From NCBI GenBank assembly GCA_950097015.1, contig CATNEN010000001.1, positions 25,411,001 to 25,475,000 of the forward strand: a stretch of 64,000 bases of DNA, read 5' to 3'. Below, in pieces: positions 22,782 to 36,100 of the stretch. Under the pieces are notes generated by a model, which saw only the letters and a list, made by a program, of their open reading frames with translations, searched no databases and was not told the origin of the DNA. The position numbers and the translations under genes were made by a program. Each line of letters opens with the position of its first letter. Position 1 is the first letter of the stretch. Origin of the DNA: Macrostomum hystrix. Its lineage: Eukaryota > Platyhelminthes > Macrostomidae.

Positions 22782-23360
22782 TTACTTACTTTGCAGGGGG
22801 GCCTGGGGCACTTGACGCACAAACACAGGAACGGCATGCCCCCAGGCCGGCGAACTAGGCGAGAGCCGCCCATCGCGCCGCCTCCCCTGAGCAGGCACCT
22901 CACACACACAGCAGCAAGCCAAGCGGGGAAGGGGGCGGCAGCCGGAGTGCCTCTCACCCCAGGCCCGCACACGCACAGAGCAGACCAAGCCGGGGCGGAA
23001 GGCTGATAGAAATCAGTCCTCAGGGGGGGCGGGTGACGAGTGTACACTTTATCCAATCGCGCTGACGGAAATCCAGATGAGCGCGCGGCGGTGTACACCC
23101 GCCCCCCAGCCACCCCCCGCAAGGTCTAACGCCCCAGCGCCAACGCACAAACTCATACAACGCAGAACAGGCACACAGAAAGTAGGAGCAAAGCTATTTT
23201 TCAAGCTTTGATTGCACGAAAAAAGGTGCACCTCCGCCGGTCGCTACTGTCCAAACCCCCCCAACAAGTACCGAAATTAATCGTGACCTGAAGGGTGAAT
23301 CGAACTAGCGTCCTTTGGAGTGCGAGGCAGCGACGTTAGCCGCTGACCCCCCTCGCCCCC
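22782..23360 (-). mobile_element. Second tRNA-derived SINE family, 579 bp
   Basis: Inserted on the minus strand between perfect 14-bp direct repeats CTCCGAATGGCGAC (22,768-22,781 and 23,361-23,374). Its 5' end has tRNA-like boxes (GGTCAGCGGCTAACG and AGTTCGATTCACC); its 3' end is an AAGTAAGTAA tail. The body is GC-rich and differs from the 15.9-kb SINE. The other duplication copy has the uninterrupted site near 57,210, so the insertion postdates the duplication. Confidence 0.85.
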
Positions 23361-25249
23361 CTCCGAATGGCGACACTGCTCCAGCTGATGAAGCTAGAGA
23401 GTCTGTGCATAACATGGTTGCGAATTTCATTTCTGAAGGAATTTCATTGATTAGTTTTAACCACTTCAGTAAACCAATTAAGTCGACAATCCTTACCATT
23501 TAGAGATCTTCAGCTCAGTGCACCCAAGCTGCAATAAATCTGATGTAACCGGGGGATGGAACAATGCGAGCGCTGGAAATCCCACGGGCTGATCCCAAGG
23601 TGGAAGGGGATCAGTCAGGCCTTACTCCCCAGTGGCACCCGCCCTAGTGATCGGTTGGTAGCTGCATGGTTTGTGGTCTGATTGCTCCGATTGGTGGGCT
23701 TTTCGAGGGAAAATTAAAGGCGGTGACTCAACGAGTAACGTGATTTTATAACCCAGACTGGCCGCTGACTTACAATTCTATGGGGAAAACTGGCAGATAA
23801 TGCCAGTGATCAAAAGAGTAAAATTACACTCCAAGGCCTTGGGGTGTAATTATAAGTATAGATACTTCAAATCTGTGTTATGGAAAATAAATTTTCAGTG
23901 CACAATCTACTCAGATGTAACTTACCATTAGTAATTTAACTTTACTTAAAACGTCATTATATTTTTAATTCGCATTTAAAATATGTCGTGCAGAATAGAA
24001 CTGGGAACTGAAAACCCGGTCACGTTTCTCAGTCTAATCAGGTTGGATGGATTCGAACTAAGATTTTGAAATCGTTACTGAGTTTCCAGGGTTCGAAACA
24101 GTATAACTCTTTAGAGTAGTATAGAACGATAAAATGCTAACTAGAAATAGTAATTAATGAGTAAATACTATCATGAAGTTTTTTAAAAACTATTAAGGAA
24201 TCGATTGCAATCGTAGAAACGAATCCTATAGAATGAACTTTTTTCTTTGAACTTCGGCGTGTCTGTAATAAAGCCTAACTGCAGTTCAGGAATTGGCGCT
24301 GTTTAGGCTCAACTTCTTTTTCGGCGGCAGACTGAAAAGGGCAGGCCTACCGCTCACTCGCTCAAAGACTTGCTAAACCCAAGGGATATAGTGCCTTTAA
24401 TTTACAGCTACTCAATATAATTATAGGCCCTTTTTGTAATTTGCTCAATGCTCAATAAAAATGTTTTTTTGTGTTTGTCACGATGTCTAATACACACCAA
24501 ATATTGCCTTGTATTTGTCCTTAACTTCTTTAAAGTTAGAATTTGAGAGTCTTGACATTCAAGTAAGAATTTGATTGAGAAGTTGAAATAAGGGTTTGGA
24601 GCCAGGGGGCTTGGGGCACAGGGACAGGGTCAGGGAGATTATGATACAGTAGAAAATTTCAATTTTCTGTAATGTAGCAATTTTTTATTCGTTAAACATT
24701 TCTAAAATTTAAATCTGGGATACAGAATCTGGTTTAATTTTTCTAATAAAAAAATCTGAGAGTGATTGTAAAGCTATATTCCGATATATAGTCAGTTCAG
24801 TTAGATATTGAAATAAATAGGCCTATTTATTTAATTAGCTATATATTATGTCTAATTTCTGAATCTTATTAAATGTTTGTTAGTAAATTTCAGTACTTAC
24901 ACTTAGAGTACACTAAGTTTAAAACACTATATGCACCTACAAATAACCACCAAATTTAGTAAGTTTAATTAGTAATTTAGTAAATATATTTCTTATTATT
25001 GCAATATATCTAGTTCTATATTCTAAATTGTGTGTAGTTTGTTTTTGTTGACCTAATCTGATAGACAAGAAAAATAAAAAGCTAAGGTGTCAAACAATTG
25101 CTGACTGACTTTCAACATCCTTAAGTTAATATTATCAGGCACATTATAATTATATGTTATATTGCATAGTTTCAACAGTTAACACTTAAGTTATAATGTA
25201 GTTGACCCAGTCTAGTTAGCTATGGAAGTTGTCATAAGTCTATGACAGT
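23361..25249. other. AT-rich non-coding DNA
   Basis: 23,361-24,290 is homologous to copy 2 (57,211-57,442 and 59,412-60,060). From about 24,290 it has no counterpart in copy 2. No genes seen. A block around CATCCTTAAGTTAATATTAT (about 25,117) recurs near 29,160 and 60,620. Confidence 0.55.
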
Positions 25250-25695
25250 TCTGACAGGTCTGACTAGTGCCCTGCAGCCCTGCAGTTCTGACTAGAGCCC
25301 TGCAGTTCTGACTAGAGCCTTGCAGCCCTGCAGTTCTGACTAGAGCCTTGCAGCCCTGCAGTTCTGACTAGAGCCCTGCAGTTCTGACTAGAGCCCTGCA
25401 GTTCTGACTAGAGCCCCGCAGTTCTGACTAGAGCCCTGCAGTTCTGACTGGAGCCCTGCAGTTCTGACTAGAGCCCTGCAGTTCTGACTAGAGCCCTGCA
25501 GCCCTGCAGTTCTGACTAGAGCCTTACAGTTCTGACTAGAGCCCTGCAGTTCTGACTAGAGCCCTGCAGTTCTGACTAGTGCCCTGCAGTTCTGACTAGA
25601 GCCCTGCAGTTCTGACTAGTGCCCTGCAGTTCTGACTAGAGCCCTGCAGTTCTGACTAGAGCCCTGCAGTTCTGACTAGAGCCCTGCAGCCCTAC
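25250..25695. repeat. 20-bp minisatellite, left block
   Basis: About 22 copies of GACTAGAGCCCTGCAGTTCT, ending in CCCTACAATAATTAAAAAAT. The same unit and the same 3' flank recur at 27,325-28,110. Confidence 0.96.
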
Positions 25696-25836
25696 AATAA
25701 TTAAAAAATGTTGTTGTAAAATGTTGTTGAAAAAATAAAAAAAGGCTGAGAAATAAACTTATATTTATTTAGAGAGCTAGGCTTGGCCTGCTCTGAAAAA
25801 CTTCTCTCTCTGCAAGCCACGCTGACTTTATTACAG

Positions 25837-27232
25837 GGATCATTGTCAACTGTGGGATCGTTGTCAACTGGGGGTTCATTGTCAACTGTGGGATCATTGT
25901 CAACGGGCCGGATCATTGTCAACTGGGGGATCATTGTCAACTGGGGGTTCATTGTCAACTGGGGGATCATTTTCAACTGGGGGATCATCATCAACTGGGG
26001 GATCATTGTAAACTGGGGGATCTTTATCAACTGGGGGATCATTGTCAACTTGGGGATCATTGTCAACTGGGGGGATCATTGTCAACTGGGGGATCATTGT
26101 CAACTGGGGGATCGTTGTAAACGGGGGGTTCATTGTCAACTGGGGGATCATTGTCAACTGGGGGATCATTGTCAACTGGGCGATTATCATCAACTGGGGG
26201 GATCATTGTCAACTGGGGGATCATTGTCAACTGGGGGATCATTGTCAACTGGGGGATCATATTCAACTGGGGGATCATTGTAAACTGGGGGATATTTGTC
26301 AACTGGGGGATCATTGTCAACTGTGGGATCATTTTCAACTGGGGGATCATTGTCAACTGGGGGATCGTTGTAAACGGGGGGTTCATTGTCAACTGGGGGA
26401 TCATTGTCAACTGGGGGATCTTTGTCAACTGGGCGATTATCATCAACTGGGGGGATCATTGTCAACTGGGGGTTCATTGTCAGTTGTGGGATCATTGTCA
26501 ACTGGGGGATCATTGTCAACTGGGGGATCATTTTCAACTGGGAGTTCATTGTCAACTGGGGGATCATTGTCAACTGGGGGAACATTGTCAACTGGAGGGG
26601 ACATTGTTAACTGGGGATCATCATCAATGGGGAGTCATCATCAACTGGGGGATCTTTGTCAACTGGGGGATCATTGTCAACTTGGGGATCATTGTCAACT
26701 GGGGGATCATTGTCAACTGGGGGATCTTTGTCAACTGGGGGATCGTTGTCAACTGGGGATTCATTGTCAACTGTGGGATCATTGTCAACTGGGGGATCAT
26801 TGTCAACTGGGCGGTCATCATCAACTGGGGGGATCATTGCCAACTGGGGGTTCATTGTCAACTGTGGGATCATTGTCAACGGGCGGGATCATTGTCAACT
26901 GGGGGATCATTGTCAACTGGGGGATCATTGTCAACTGGGGGATCATATTCAACTGGGAGATCATTGTAAACTGGGGGATATTTGTCAACTGGGGGATCAT
27001 TGTCAACTGTGGGATCATTTTCAACTGGGGGATCATTGTTAACTCGGGGATATTTGTCAACTGGGGGATCATTGTCAACTGTGGGATCATTGTCAACTGG
27101 GGGATCATTGTCAACTGGGGGATCATTGTAAACCGGGGGTTCATTGTCAACTGGGGGATCATTGTCAACTGGGGGATCATCATCAACTGGGGGATCATCA
27201 TCAACTGGGGGATCATTCAACTGGTGGTTCAT
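25837..27232. repeat. 18-bp minisatellite
   Basis: About 77 copies of GATCATTGTCAACTGGGG with TCATCA, TTTTCA and TTGTAA variants. It lies between two blocks of the unrelated 20-bp array. Both strands are open for up to 400 codons because 18 is divisible by three. Confidence 0.96.
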
Positions 27233-27324
27233 TGTAGCTTTAAAAAGTTGTAAATTCAGCTGCTAAAAAGTATATACTAGACGAATTAAAAGTATTTCTG
27301 CTCCCCGAAGGGGGGCAAAACTTG

Positions 27325-28098
27325 CTAGTTCTGACTAGAGCCCTGCAGTTCTGACTAGAGCCCTGCAGTTCTGACTAGAGCCCTGCAGTTCTGACTAGAG
27401 CCCTGCAGTTCTGACTAGAGCCCTGCAGTTCTGACTAGAGCCCTGCAGTTCTGACTAGAGCCCTGCAGTTCTGACTAGAGCCCTGCAGTTCTGACTAGAG
27501 CCCTGCAGTTCTGACTAGAGCCCTGCAGTTCTGACTAGAGCCCTGCAGTTATGACTAGAGCCCTGCAGTTCTGACTAGAACCCTGCAGTTATGACTAGAG
27601 CCCTGCAGTTCTGACTAGAGCCCTGCAGTTATGACTAGAGCCCTGCAGTTATGACTAGAGCCCTGCAGTTCTGACTAGAGCCCTGCAGTTCTGACTAGAG
27701 CCCTGCAGTTCTGACTAGAGCCCTGCAGTTATGACTAGAGCCCTGCAGTTCTGACTAGAACCCTGCAGTTATGACTAGAGCCCTGCAGTTCTGACTAGAG
27801 CCCTGCAGTTATGACTAGAGCCCTGCAGTTATGACTAGAGCCCTGCAGTTATGACTAGAGCCCTGCAGTTATGACTAGAGCCCTGCAGTTATGACTAGAA
27901 CCCTGCAGTTCTGACTAGTGCCCTGCAGTTCTGACTAGAACCCTGCAGTTATGACTAGAGCCCTGCAGTTCTGACTAGAGCCCTGCAGTTCTGACTAGAA
28001 CCCTGCAGTTCTGACTAGAGCCCTGCAGTTCTGACTAGAGCCCTGCAGTTCTGACTAGAGCCCTGCAGTTCTGACTAGAGCCCTGCAGCCCTACAATA
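27325..28098. repeat. 20-bp minisatellite, right block
   Basis: About 38 copies of the same unit as 25,250-25,695 (GACTAGAGCCCTGCAGTTCT), here with a frequent GTTATGACTAG variant absent from the left block. Confidence 0.96.
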
Positions 28099-28376
28099 AT
28101 TAAAAAAATGTTGTTGTCACCCTTGAGCCAGGAAGAATTATGTTGGCGTCCTTCTGTCATGATTTATCCCACCACTTACAATTCCTGGCTGAACCCTAGC
28201 CCTTTAAAAATGGGAGTAATAATTTCTACTAAGAGTAGGCATCTAACATCTCTACATTGAAGCATCATTAAAAGAAATTTATATGCTTATTTTCTATGAT
28301 TCTACTACTATAACATTCAGAATATAAAATTAGTTTTTTTAATCTGTTAATATATTCAGCACAATTCATCACACAT

Positions 28377-28545
28377 CCACATTTCTCACCTACCCTAGAA
28401 CACTGTACATCAGTGAGCCAATCAGAACTCATCACACAACCACATTTCTCACCTACCCTAGAACACTGTACATCGTTGAGCCAATCAGAACTCATCACCC
28501 AACCACATTTCTCACCTACCCTAGAACACTGTACATCAGTGAGCC
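28377..28545. repeat. 63-bp tandem repeat, about 2.7 copies
   Basis: Unit contains CACATTTCTCACCTACCCTA, GAACACTGTACATC and GAGCCAATCAGAACTCATCA. The CCAAT in each copy is a possible but untested Y-box. Confidence 0.93.
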
Positions 28546-30111
28546 AAGCAGAGCATGGCTTTGCTGATTGGTTGTCCATGGTCAAGACTAGGCCAGTTAC
28601 CTAGATATAATTATGACAATACAGATGTAGTCAACATAACTAACTAGTTAACCAATTAATCATTATTTACCTTCTGGTATAGTTAATTGTAGACCATTTG
28701 GTATTGGTGTTGTATTTAATTTGGGAATATGTGACCTAATGAGACACAATGGCCAAGCATTCTTGAGATTTAGATTTAGACCGCATCATCTGCACATGCA
28801 ATTTAGACTGCATCATCTGCACATGCAATTCAGACTGCATCATCTGCACATGCAATTTAGATATTTACATAATTTACCTACATATACATTAACATATACA
28901 TTTAGATTTACAATTTACACATCACTCAACTGATATGTATTAGGTCTCTGAAATCATTCAACTTTTCTTTCTTAAATTCTTGTGATTGTGATGATGCTTC
29001 TGTTAATGCTGTTTCTTAACTTTTGCACATGGTAGACATGTCTAGGTGCCCATTGTCTAGATTGGTCATTGCTTAGAGTAATATGATTGCTTTTCTAGTC
29101 CTAAATTCTATAACCATTTTTGCTATTGCTTAAGTTTATTTGTGTTGATTGAGTTTTAACATCCTTAAGTTAATATTATCTGGCACATTATCTTGTCCTA
29201 ACCTTGGCCATAGCAGGGGTGTAGTTATCAGGGAATACAGGGACATTGTGACGAGTGTTTAGTTAGTTGTTGTGTAGCGGATTTGGGTTGGGATTTAAAT
29301 ATATTGCTTTTTAAGTTTGTTTGTTTGACTAGCTGTGAGGTGGTAATGGGTGGGGACGGCGACGGCAACACTCAAAACATGTTTATTATTATAACAACAG
29401 AAAGTACTAATTGGGTGTTGAATAAATTTGGTGCAATAATACCCAAGTGTACACTTAGGAAATAAGCCAATCAGAATATAGGGTCAAGGTCAGAGCCAAG
29501 TTCTACTTTCTAGTCACAGAATAAAATGATTATTGCGCAAAAAGTGAATGAAGAGTGAAGTGCGAAAACCAAAATAGTGTACCATACACAATATACCGTA
29601 AACTGTATTGTTATAATAAGAAAAGTAAGAAAGTAAGTATTTACAATAATTATACACCTGCGATAAACAAACACTGCCACAATATATTCTCCCATTTGTC
29701 TGCTTAAACAGTTGCCCATTATATAAGTTAAAGTTTACTGATTTTTATCGCCGTATTTTCATGTTTCTTTGACAATATTTAGCATGTTTTACAAATGTAG
29801 AGTATGAATTAATGTACTAATGTACTAAACTAGAGTAAGTATGAATTCGCTAATAATGCAGTTATCATTTATATTTAACTATTTCCCACAGCTGCAGCAT
29901 GCGCTCCACTCTACTGCCCTGTTAGTAGCCACCAAGGAGCACGATTCGAGAGCACTCCAAGGAGAGAGCGGCAGACACTGGCCTGCCCGTTGCCATAGCA
30001 ACAATTTCAGGCATAAAAGCAGTCTCCGAGCTGCAGCGGGCCAGAGATGGAATCGCTGTGGGCTCACCTTGAGCAGTGCTCAATCTAACTCCTCACTCTA
30101 ATCCCAGTCCC
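28546..30111. other. Upstream region of the ankyrin-caspase gene
   Basis: AT-rich; holds a 26-bp repeat (28,771-28,858, about 3 copies of a unit with GACTGCATCATCTGCACATG). From there on it is shared with copy 2 (60,092 onward). TTTCCCACAG near 29,882 could be an acceptor of a 5' UTR exon. Confidence 0.5.
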
Positions 30112-33100
30112 ATGGCTGCTGGAGGCCCAAGCGATGACCAGGTGAGGGACTCAGAGAGCCAATCACAGTGCTCTTTCTATTGCTCAAATATTGACTGAAC
30201 TTTCCCACTGACTGTTGCATTGCCGACTCTCAGCTGCAGAGACTCGCCCAGCTGACCATCCAGGGCGACTTTGGCCAGGTGCGCCAACTGGCGACGCGAC
30301 AGCTGGTGGCAAGCACAGATGACAGCGGATGGACCATCTTGATGCTGGTGGCCGACGCTCCAGATACTCCCGTGGAGGCTGAGAAGTGCGTATTGTACTT
30401 ATTTGAGTTGGACGCGGATCCGGCAGCGCGTGACGGGGCCGGCGACACGGCTGCGCACGTGGCAGCCAGACGAAACCACCTGCGGCTGCTGGCGCTGCTG
30501 CCGTTCGATGCGAAGTGGCTGCAGAACAAGCGAGGCGCGACACCGCTGATGGAGGCAGCTCGGGCCGGCAGCTGGCGAATCGCGAAACACCTGCTGCATC
30601 TGCTGAGGCAGTGGAGGTATAATGAGTATAATAAGAGAGGCAACTCGAAGAGGGATCAGCTGCTCGGCCTGCAGGACAGCGAAGGTCGAACCGCGCTCGA
30701 CCTGGCGAGGCAGGGCGGCCACTCAGAGCTGGCCAGCGACATTGAGCGGTGAGTGATCAGTTCGCTGCTGTGCCCGATTCGCAGCATTGCAGCTGGGGTG
30801 GCCTGAGCATTGGTCTCAGCCCAGCCAATCAGAGCCAGTCAGCTGAAGCCGCTGTTGTTTGCATGGCCCAATGGGATTTCATTTCGGTGCAGTCGCTTTT
30901 GCATTTCTAGTTTAGCAACTCGAGCTAACTAATAAATCGATGGGAGATCACTCAAATGGGAACTTGTCAATCTGGGAAAGCATTAGAGATGCAGGGGAAT
31001 TTTGTGCTGCAACTGAATTCCCCATGTGTTTGTGTCTCCCACGGGCAGTTACACTTCCCCAATATTCTGATTGGCTGAGATTTCACTTCCCTTAACTTGG
31101 AGATTCGCAAATATGCAATCAGCAAATCTCCAATGGCTGGCATTTCTCATGCCGCAGTGCTTTCTCGACCCCAACACTTTGCTGATGCAGCGAATTTGAG
31201 GCTGAGTAAAAATGAGCTTGTCCGAAACTGCTGCCTGTTTGTGTGCGATGAGAATTTCGCATTTGATTTCTTCTGCTTTGCAGGGAGATGCGGCTGCGAG
31301 TGGATGAAAATGGCTGGATCTCCGGCCTGACAGACTCGGTGAGTGGCATCTGGGGTGCCGATGTGGGTGCAGATGAGCAGCTGTGCTCAAATTCGCCACT
31401 CGCCTTTGCAGGAGGAGGCAGAGCGAGAGGAACTGGAGCGGCTGGCCTGGGCGGGCGACTCGGCGGGGCTGCGGCGAGCGGCGACCCGCGGCAACTGCGA
31501 CCTGCCGGACAGGAGGGGTCGGACAGCGTTAATGCATGCAGCTCGGAACATCCAGTGCTCTGACGGGGCTCTGTGGCAGCATCTGCTGCAGCTCGGGGAC
31601 CCCACCTGTGCTAGTGTGGGTGCTCACAGTTGCCTGCACTGGGCAGCCGAGGCTGGCAATCCTGCCGCAGTCTCCCAGCTGCTCCATGCCGGAGCCTCCG
31701 CCAACGCCAGGGATTGGAGGGAATCCACGCCCCTCATGCGGGCAGCCTGGGCGCCCCCCGCCACCGCCGCCGCAGTCGGTCGGGCTCTGCTGGCCGCAGG
31801 GTCGGACTGGAGCCTGAAGGACAGAGATGGCAAGACTGCGCTGGACTGGGCCACAGAGTATGGAAAGAGCGAACTGGCCGAGCTGCTGCGTGGGTGAGTT
31901 GCCATGGCGACTGAGAATGTCTCTCATCTTGCATTATCGCACTGAGTGGGTGCAGGTCGCAGTGTTTCACTGATCAGAGTCAAAGTGGGTTGCAATTTTT
32001 AGCCAAAATATTTTCTGTCCAATCAGAGTTTTGCCAGCCTCTGCCACTCAAGCAGTTTGCAGTGCTGCAAATAATAGCATTAATATTATCAGTGGGAATA
32101 AGGCTTTCCATTTGCTGCTTTTTATAGGTGAAAATGCGCACTGCGTACCGTGCGGGCCGCTCTCACAAAGCCCAATTTTCAGTGCGCAATTCAGAGTTTG
32201 TGCAGTCCGAAGCAACTTCTGCTTTCGACGCTGTGGAAATTGGGGCTTGTGAAACGGCTGAGCATCGCTTCTGGAGGGGTGGGCGTGCGGGCGCTCTCCC
32301 ATTGGCTGGCGGCCTCCCCGCCCCGTCTCTCCCATTGGCTGGCTGCCTCCGCCAGTCAGTTTTAGCGTTGCGCTGTTGCGCTGTTGCGCTGCTATTGCTG
32401 GAAAACTGACACAGCTGAGCTAAAATGCACAGTTTAGTTACAGTTTGCTGCTACTTGAACTGTTAATTGGCATTGGCATTAATTACTGCAGTGCCTTCAG
32501 CAAACACAAGCAAAGGACAGGACACACTCAGGACAAACACAAGTCAGCAATCAGACGCAGACTAAAGTGCATTGAATGAAAAACAGTCTGGCTGACTGTG
32601 GCTCACTTGGCGCAAGTGACGGCCTACAGGGCGGCTGTTAAGAAGAGGCCACCCACAGAGTGGGGGTCGAGGGCCGCACAGGCAAATGAAAATGTGCGGA
32701 GAGGCCCCCAGCGAAGGCAGGGACTGTGGAGTGGGGTGGGTGGCCCCGCCTCTCTGCCCCCTCGGCACCTCGTCACCTCGCAGCCAGCGAGTGGCAATTC
32801 TGCCCATTCCGCTGACTCCTGAGCACACACGCACACAGATGCCTTCAATAAAGTTGACAGCTGTCCAAATACTTTTGCGGAGTCTGTCTCGGTTTCCTCA
32901 CCTTCTTCAGTGATTTGCCACTGGCCAAGTGAGCCTCACTGATCAAAAACTGTCAGTTGAAGAGCGGTAGAAGGGAAGTGGGATATTTTTGTATTCACTT
33001 TTCCCCACGGCATGCCAGGGCATGAATCTGACATTCTCCTTCGGTAGCATGTTTTGAGACAGGGGAGATGAGACAGGGAGATGAGACAGGGAGATGAGAC

Positions 33101-36100
33101 ATGGAGATGAGACAGGGAGATGAGACAGGGGAGATGAGACAGGGAGATCAGACAGGGAGATGAGACAGGGAGATCAGACAGGGGAGATGAGACAGGGAGA
33201 TAAGACAGGGAGATGAGACAGGGGAGATGAGACAGGGGAGATGGGACGGCGGAGATGAGACAGGGGAGATAAGACATTACAAAAAATATTACCATTGGCA
33301 TCGAAATAGAGGCTCATAGAAATAACTAATGTGAAACAGGCAGTCTGGTGTCTCGGGACTTGTTCTCAGCAGTTTTCTGAGCTTTCTCTTGAGTAAATTC
33401 CCTCATTTCTGCCTACAGGTACGAAGGCAAGAAGTACTTTGACGCGCCTACGCAGCCTCGGTGAGTTCGATTGCGGTTTCTTAGAAAATACCACAGCCTC
33501 TTCTTATGCCTTGCTTGTCTTGTCTTGCTTTTCATGGATTAATATGATTGGCTGATTGATGAAATAAGGGATGAATATGATTGGCTGATTGATGCAATAA
33601 GGGATGAATATGATTGGCTGATTGATGCAATAAGGGATGAATGTGATTGGCTGATTGATGCAATAAGGGATGAATATGATTGGCTGATTGATGCAATAAG
33701 GGATGAATATGATTGGCTGATTGATGCAATAAGGGATGAATATGATTGGCTGATTGATGCAATAAGGGATGAATGTGATTGGCTGATTGATGCAATAAGG
33801 GATGAATATGATTGGCTGATTGATGCAATAAGGGATGAAAGTGATTGGCTGATTGATGCAATAAGGGATGAATATGATTGGCTGATTGATGCAATAAGGG
33901 ATGAAAGTGATTGGCTGATTGATGCAATAAGGGATGAATATGATTTGCTGATTGATGCAATAAGGGATGAATATGATTGGCTGATTGATGCAATAAGGGA
34001 TGAATGTGATTGGCTGATTGATGCAATAAGGGATGAATATGATTGGCTGATTGATGCAATAAGGGATGAAAGTGATTGGCTGATTGATGCAATAAGGGAT
34101 GAATGTGATTGGCAGACTGGCGTAATAAGGGATGAATGTGATTGGCTGATTGACGCATTAAGGGATTGTTGTAAATGAATAGTAGCGAGTCAGCCAAGTT
34201 AGTATCCGAAACTTTCACGCCAAGTTGGCTCTCAGTTATTGGACTATATATATTCTGCGCCAATCGATATCAGAGGTGTACATGTACGAACTATGTACGT
34301 GCATTAATCAACTGCACAACATTCACCTTCCCTTTCAAAGGATAGAGCAACGAAAATAATTATGCAAATATTGAGCAGGAAATAAAAGTGCATTACCAAG
34401 CATCGAAGGAGTAAAATGATCTTTTTATGCATCAGGTACTTCAAAGAGAATTAAATCGAAACAGCTGATCGCTAATAACAGCTGAATAACCGTAACTAAA
34501 AAACGAGTCAGTGAGTCACGATTTCACCGTACCATTGCGGCGGCGCTCGCGGCCTTGAGCTCACTCGGATCGCCGTCTGGGCTGGCTGCTGCTGTCTCGC
34601 TGGGTCTGCCGCCGTCGCCGCCTCCGCGGCTGTCCCGGCTGCGCTGGGAGCCGGCGCTGGCCAGTGCGGCAGCGCTCCGGCTGGCCGCGGTACCCGGACG
34701 CAGTTGTCGACGTGCCAGCGGGAGCCATCGCTGAGGATGACGGTGGTCGCGCTCGCGATCCGGGAGATCTGCCGTGGCTCGGACAGGCGGCTGCTCAGCT
34801 TGCCGCGGGCGAACGGCCGCTTCACGCGCACCCAGTCGCCGACTATGAACGTGGGCGGCGGCCTCCGGGTCGTGTTGAGCTGATCGAAAACGCGCTGCTG
34901 CCTCCGCTTGATGCTGGCCGCCAGTCTGTGCCGCGCTGTTGTCCTTGGCTGCAGAGCTGTCAACGGGGTGCTGATCTTCCGGCCTGTCATGAGCTCCGCC
35001 GGTGACACTCCAGTCAGTGCATGCGGGGTGGCCCTGTACGACCACAGCAGCGTCTTCACCGCGTCCTTGAAGTCGTAGCCCTCCTCTAGGTGCGTCTTTA
35101 GGCCGTCCTTGAGAAAACGGTTGAAGCGCTCTACGGCCGCGTTGCCCTGGGGGTGGTAGTGCGGTGACTGCCGGTGCCGGATGCCGCAGCGCTGAAGAAA
35201 ATCCTCGAAATCGCCGGACACGAACTGCGGACCTCCGTCTGTTTTAATGCTCTTCGGCAGGCCCCAGCGGCTAAACCACGTTGTCAGGGCGTCGATGACA
35301 TCCGCGCTTGTGACAGTCGACATGCAGGCAGCCTCCGGCCACTTTGAATGCAAATCGTACAGCACCAGGATGAAGCGACAGGAGTTCGGCGCAGAGTGCA
35401 GCTCCCCGAAGATGTCGAGCTGGAGTTCCTCCCATGGACGCGTCGGCCACTTCGTAGGGGTCAGGACCGTCTTGGGTGGCTTAAAGTTCTTCTCGCTAAG
35501 CAGGCAGGCCTCGCAATGTCGCACAAATTCCTCGATATGCTGATCGATTTGCGGCCACCAGACTGCGTCCCGGCAATGCTGCTTCATTTTGCTCACGCCG
35601 AGGTGCCCGAAATGCGCCAGCTGCAGCGTCTTCTCCCTCAGGGATGCGGGGATTACTGCTCGGGTGCCGTTGGCCAGGCACTTGCCGTCATTCCAGAGCG
35701 CCAGTTGCGTCCGCATCCTCCAGAACGGCTGCAGCTCCGGCTTCAGCTGCTTGATGGAGTTAGGCCACCCCTGGAGCGTCATTGTGACCGCATCATTGAT
35801 CACCGGGTCCTGCAGGGATGCCTCGGCCAGTTCGCTTGGACTGACAATCTCCAGCGCGCCCGATAGCAGTACGGCATTCACTTGGAGCTCGGTCGAGTCC
35901 TCTTCGCTTTGCCTTGGGCATTTTCCTTCGAGAGCGCCGTGGCGCGACAAAAAATCTGGCACGATGTTCTTCTTGCCAGGAACGTGGCAGACTTGGAAGT
36001 CGTACGCGAGCAGGCGGTCGGCCCATCGATGAAGCCGCAGAGGCCGGTGGCCGCTGCCTTGAGCCGTCAGCAGCGTCGTCAGAGCCTGGTGGTCCGTGTG

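Larger units (their letters stand above)
18867..32456 (+). repeat. Segmental duplication, copy 1 (visible part)
   Basis: Near-identical, in direct orientation, to 50,844-64,000 apart from array-length changes and large indels. Left edge: AGAGCTGTCTCACC in FOG-like intron 3. The right edge is not seen because copy 2 runs off the window. Exons, introns and flanking DNA are all shared, so this is a DNA-level duplication, not retroposition. Confidence 0.93.
31894..33418. other. Ankyrin-caspase intron 4
   Basis: First part is shared with copy 2 to its end at 64,000. Contains a minus-strand SINE fragment and a 13/14-bp array, both listed separately, and GC-rich unique DNA at 32,590-32,740. Confidence 0.6.

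Noticed and set aside
22604..23122. 172-codon minus-strand frame
   Set aside because: It lies mainly in the SINE insertion, whose empty site in copy 2 shows it is not an exon.
25783..27253. Long frames on both strands in the 18-bp array
   Set aside because: The unit length is divisible by three and lacks stops; composition is purely repetitive.
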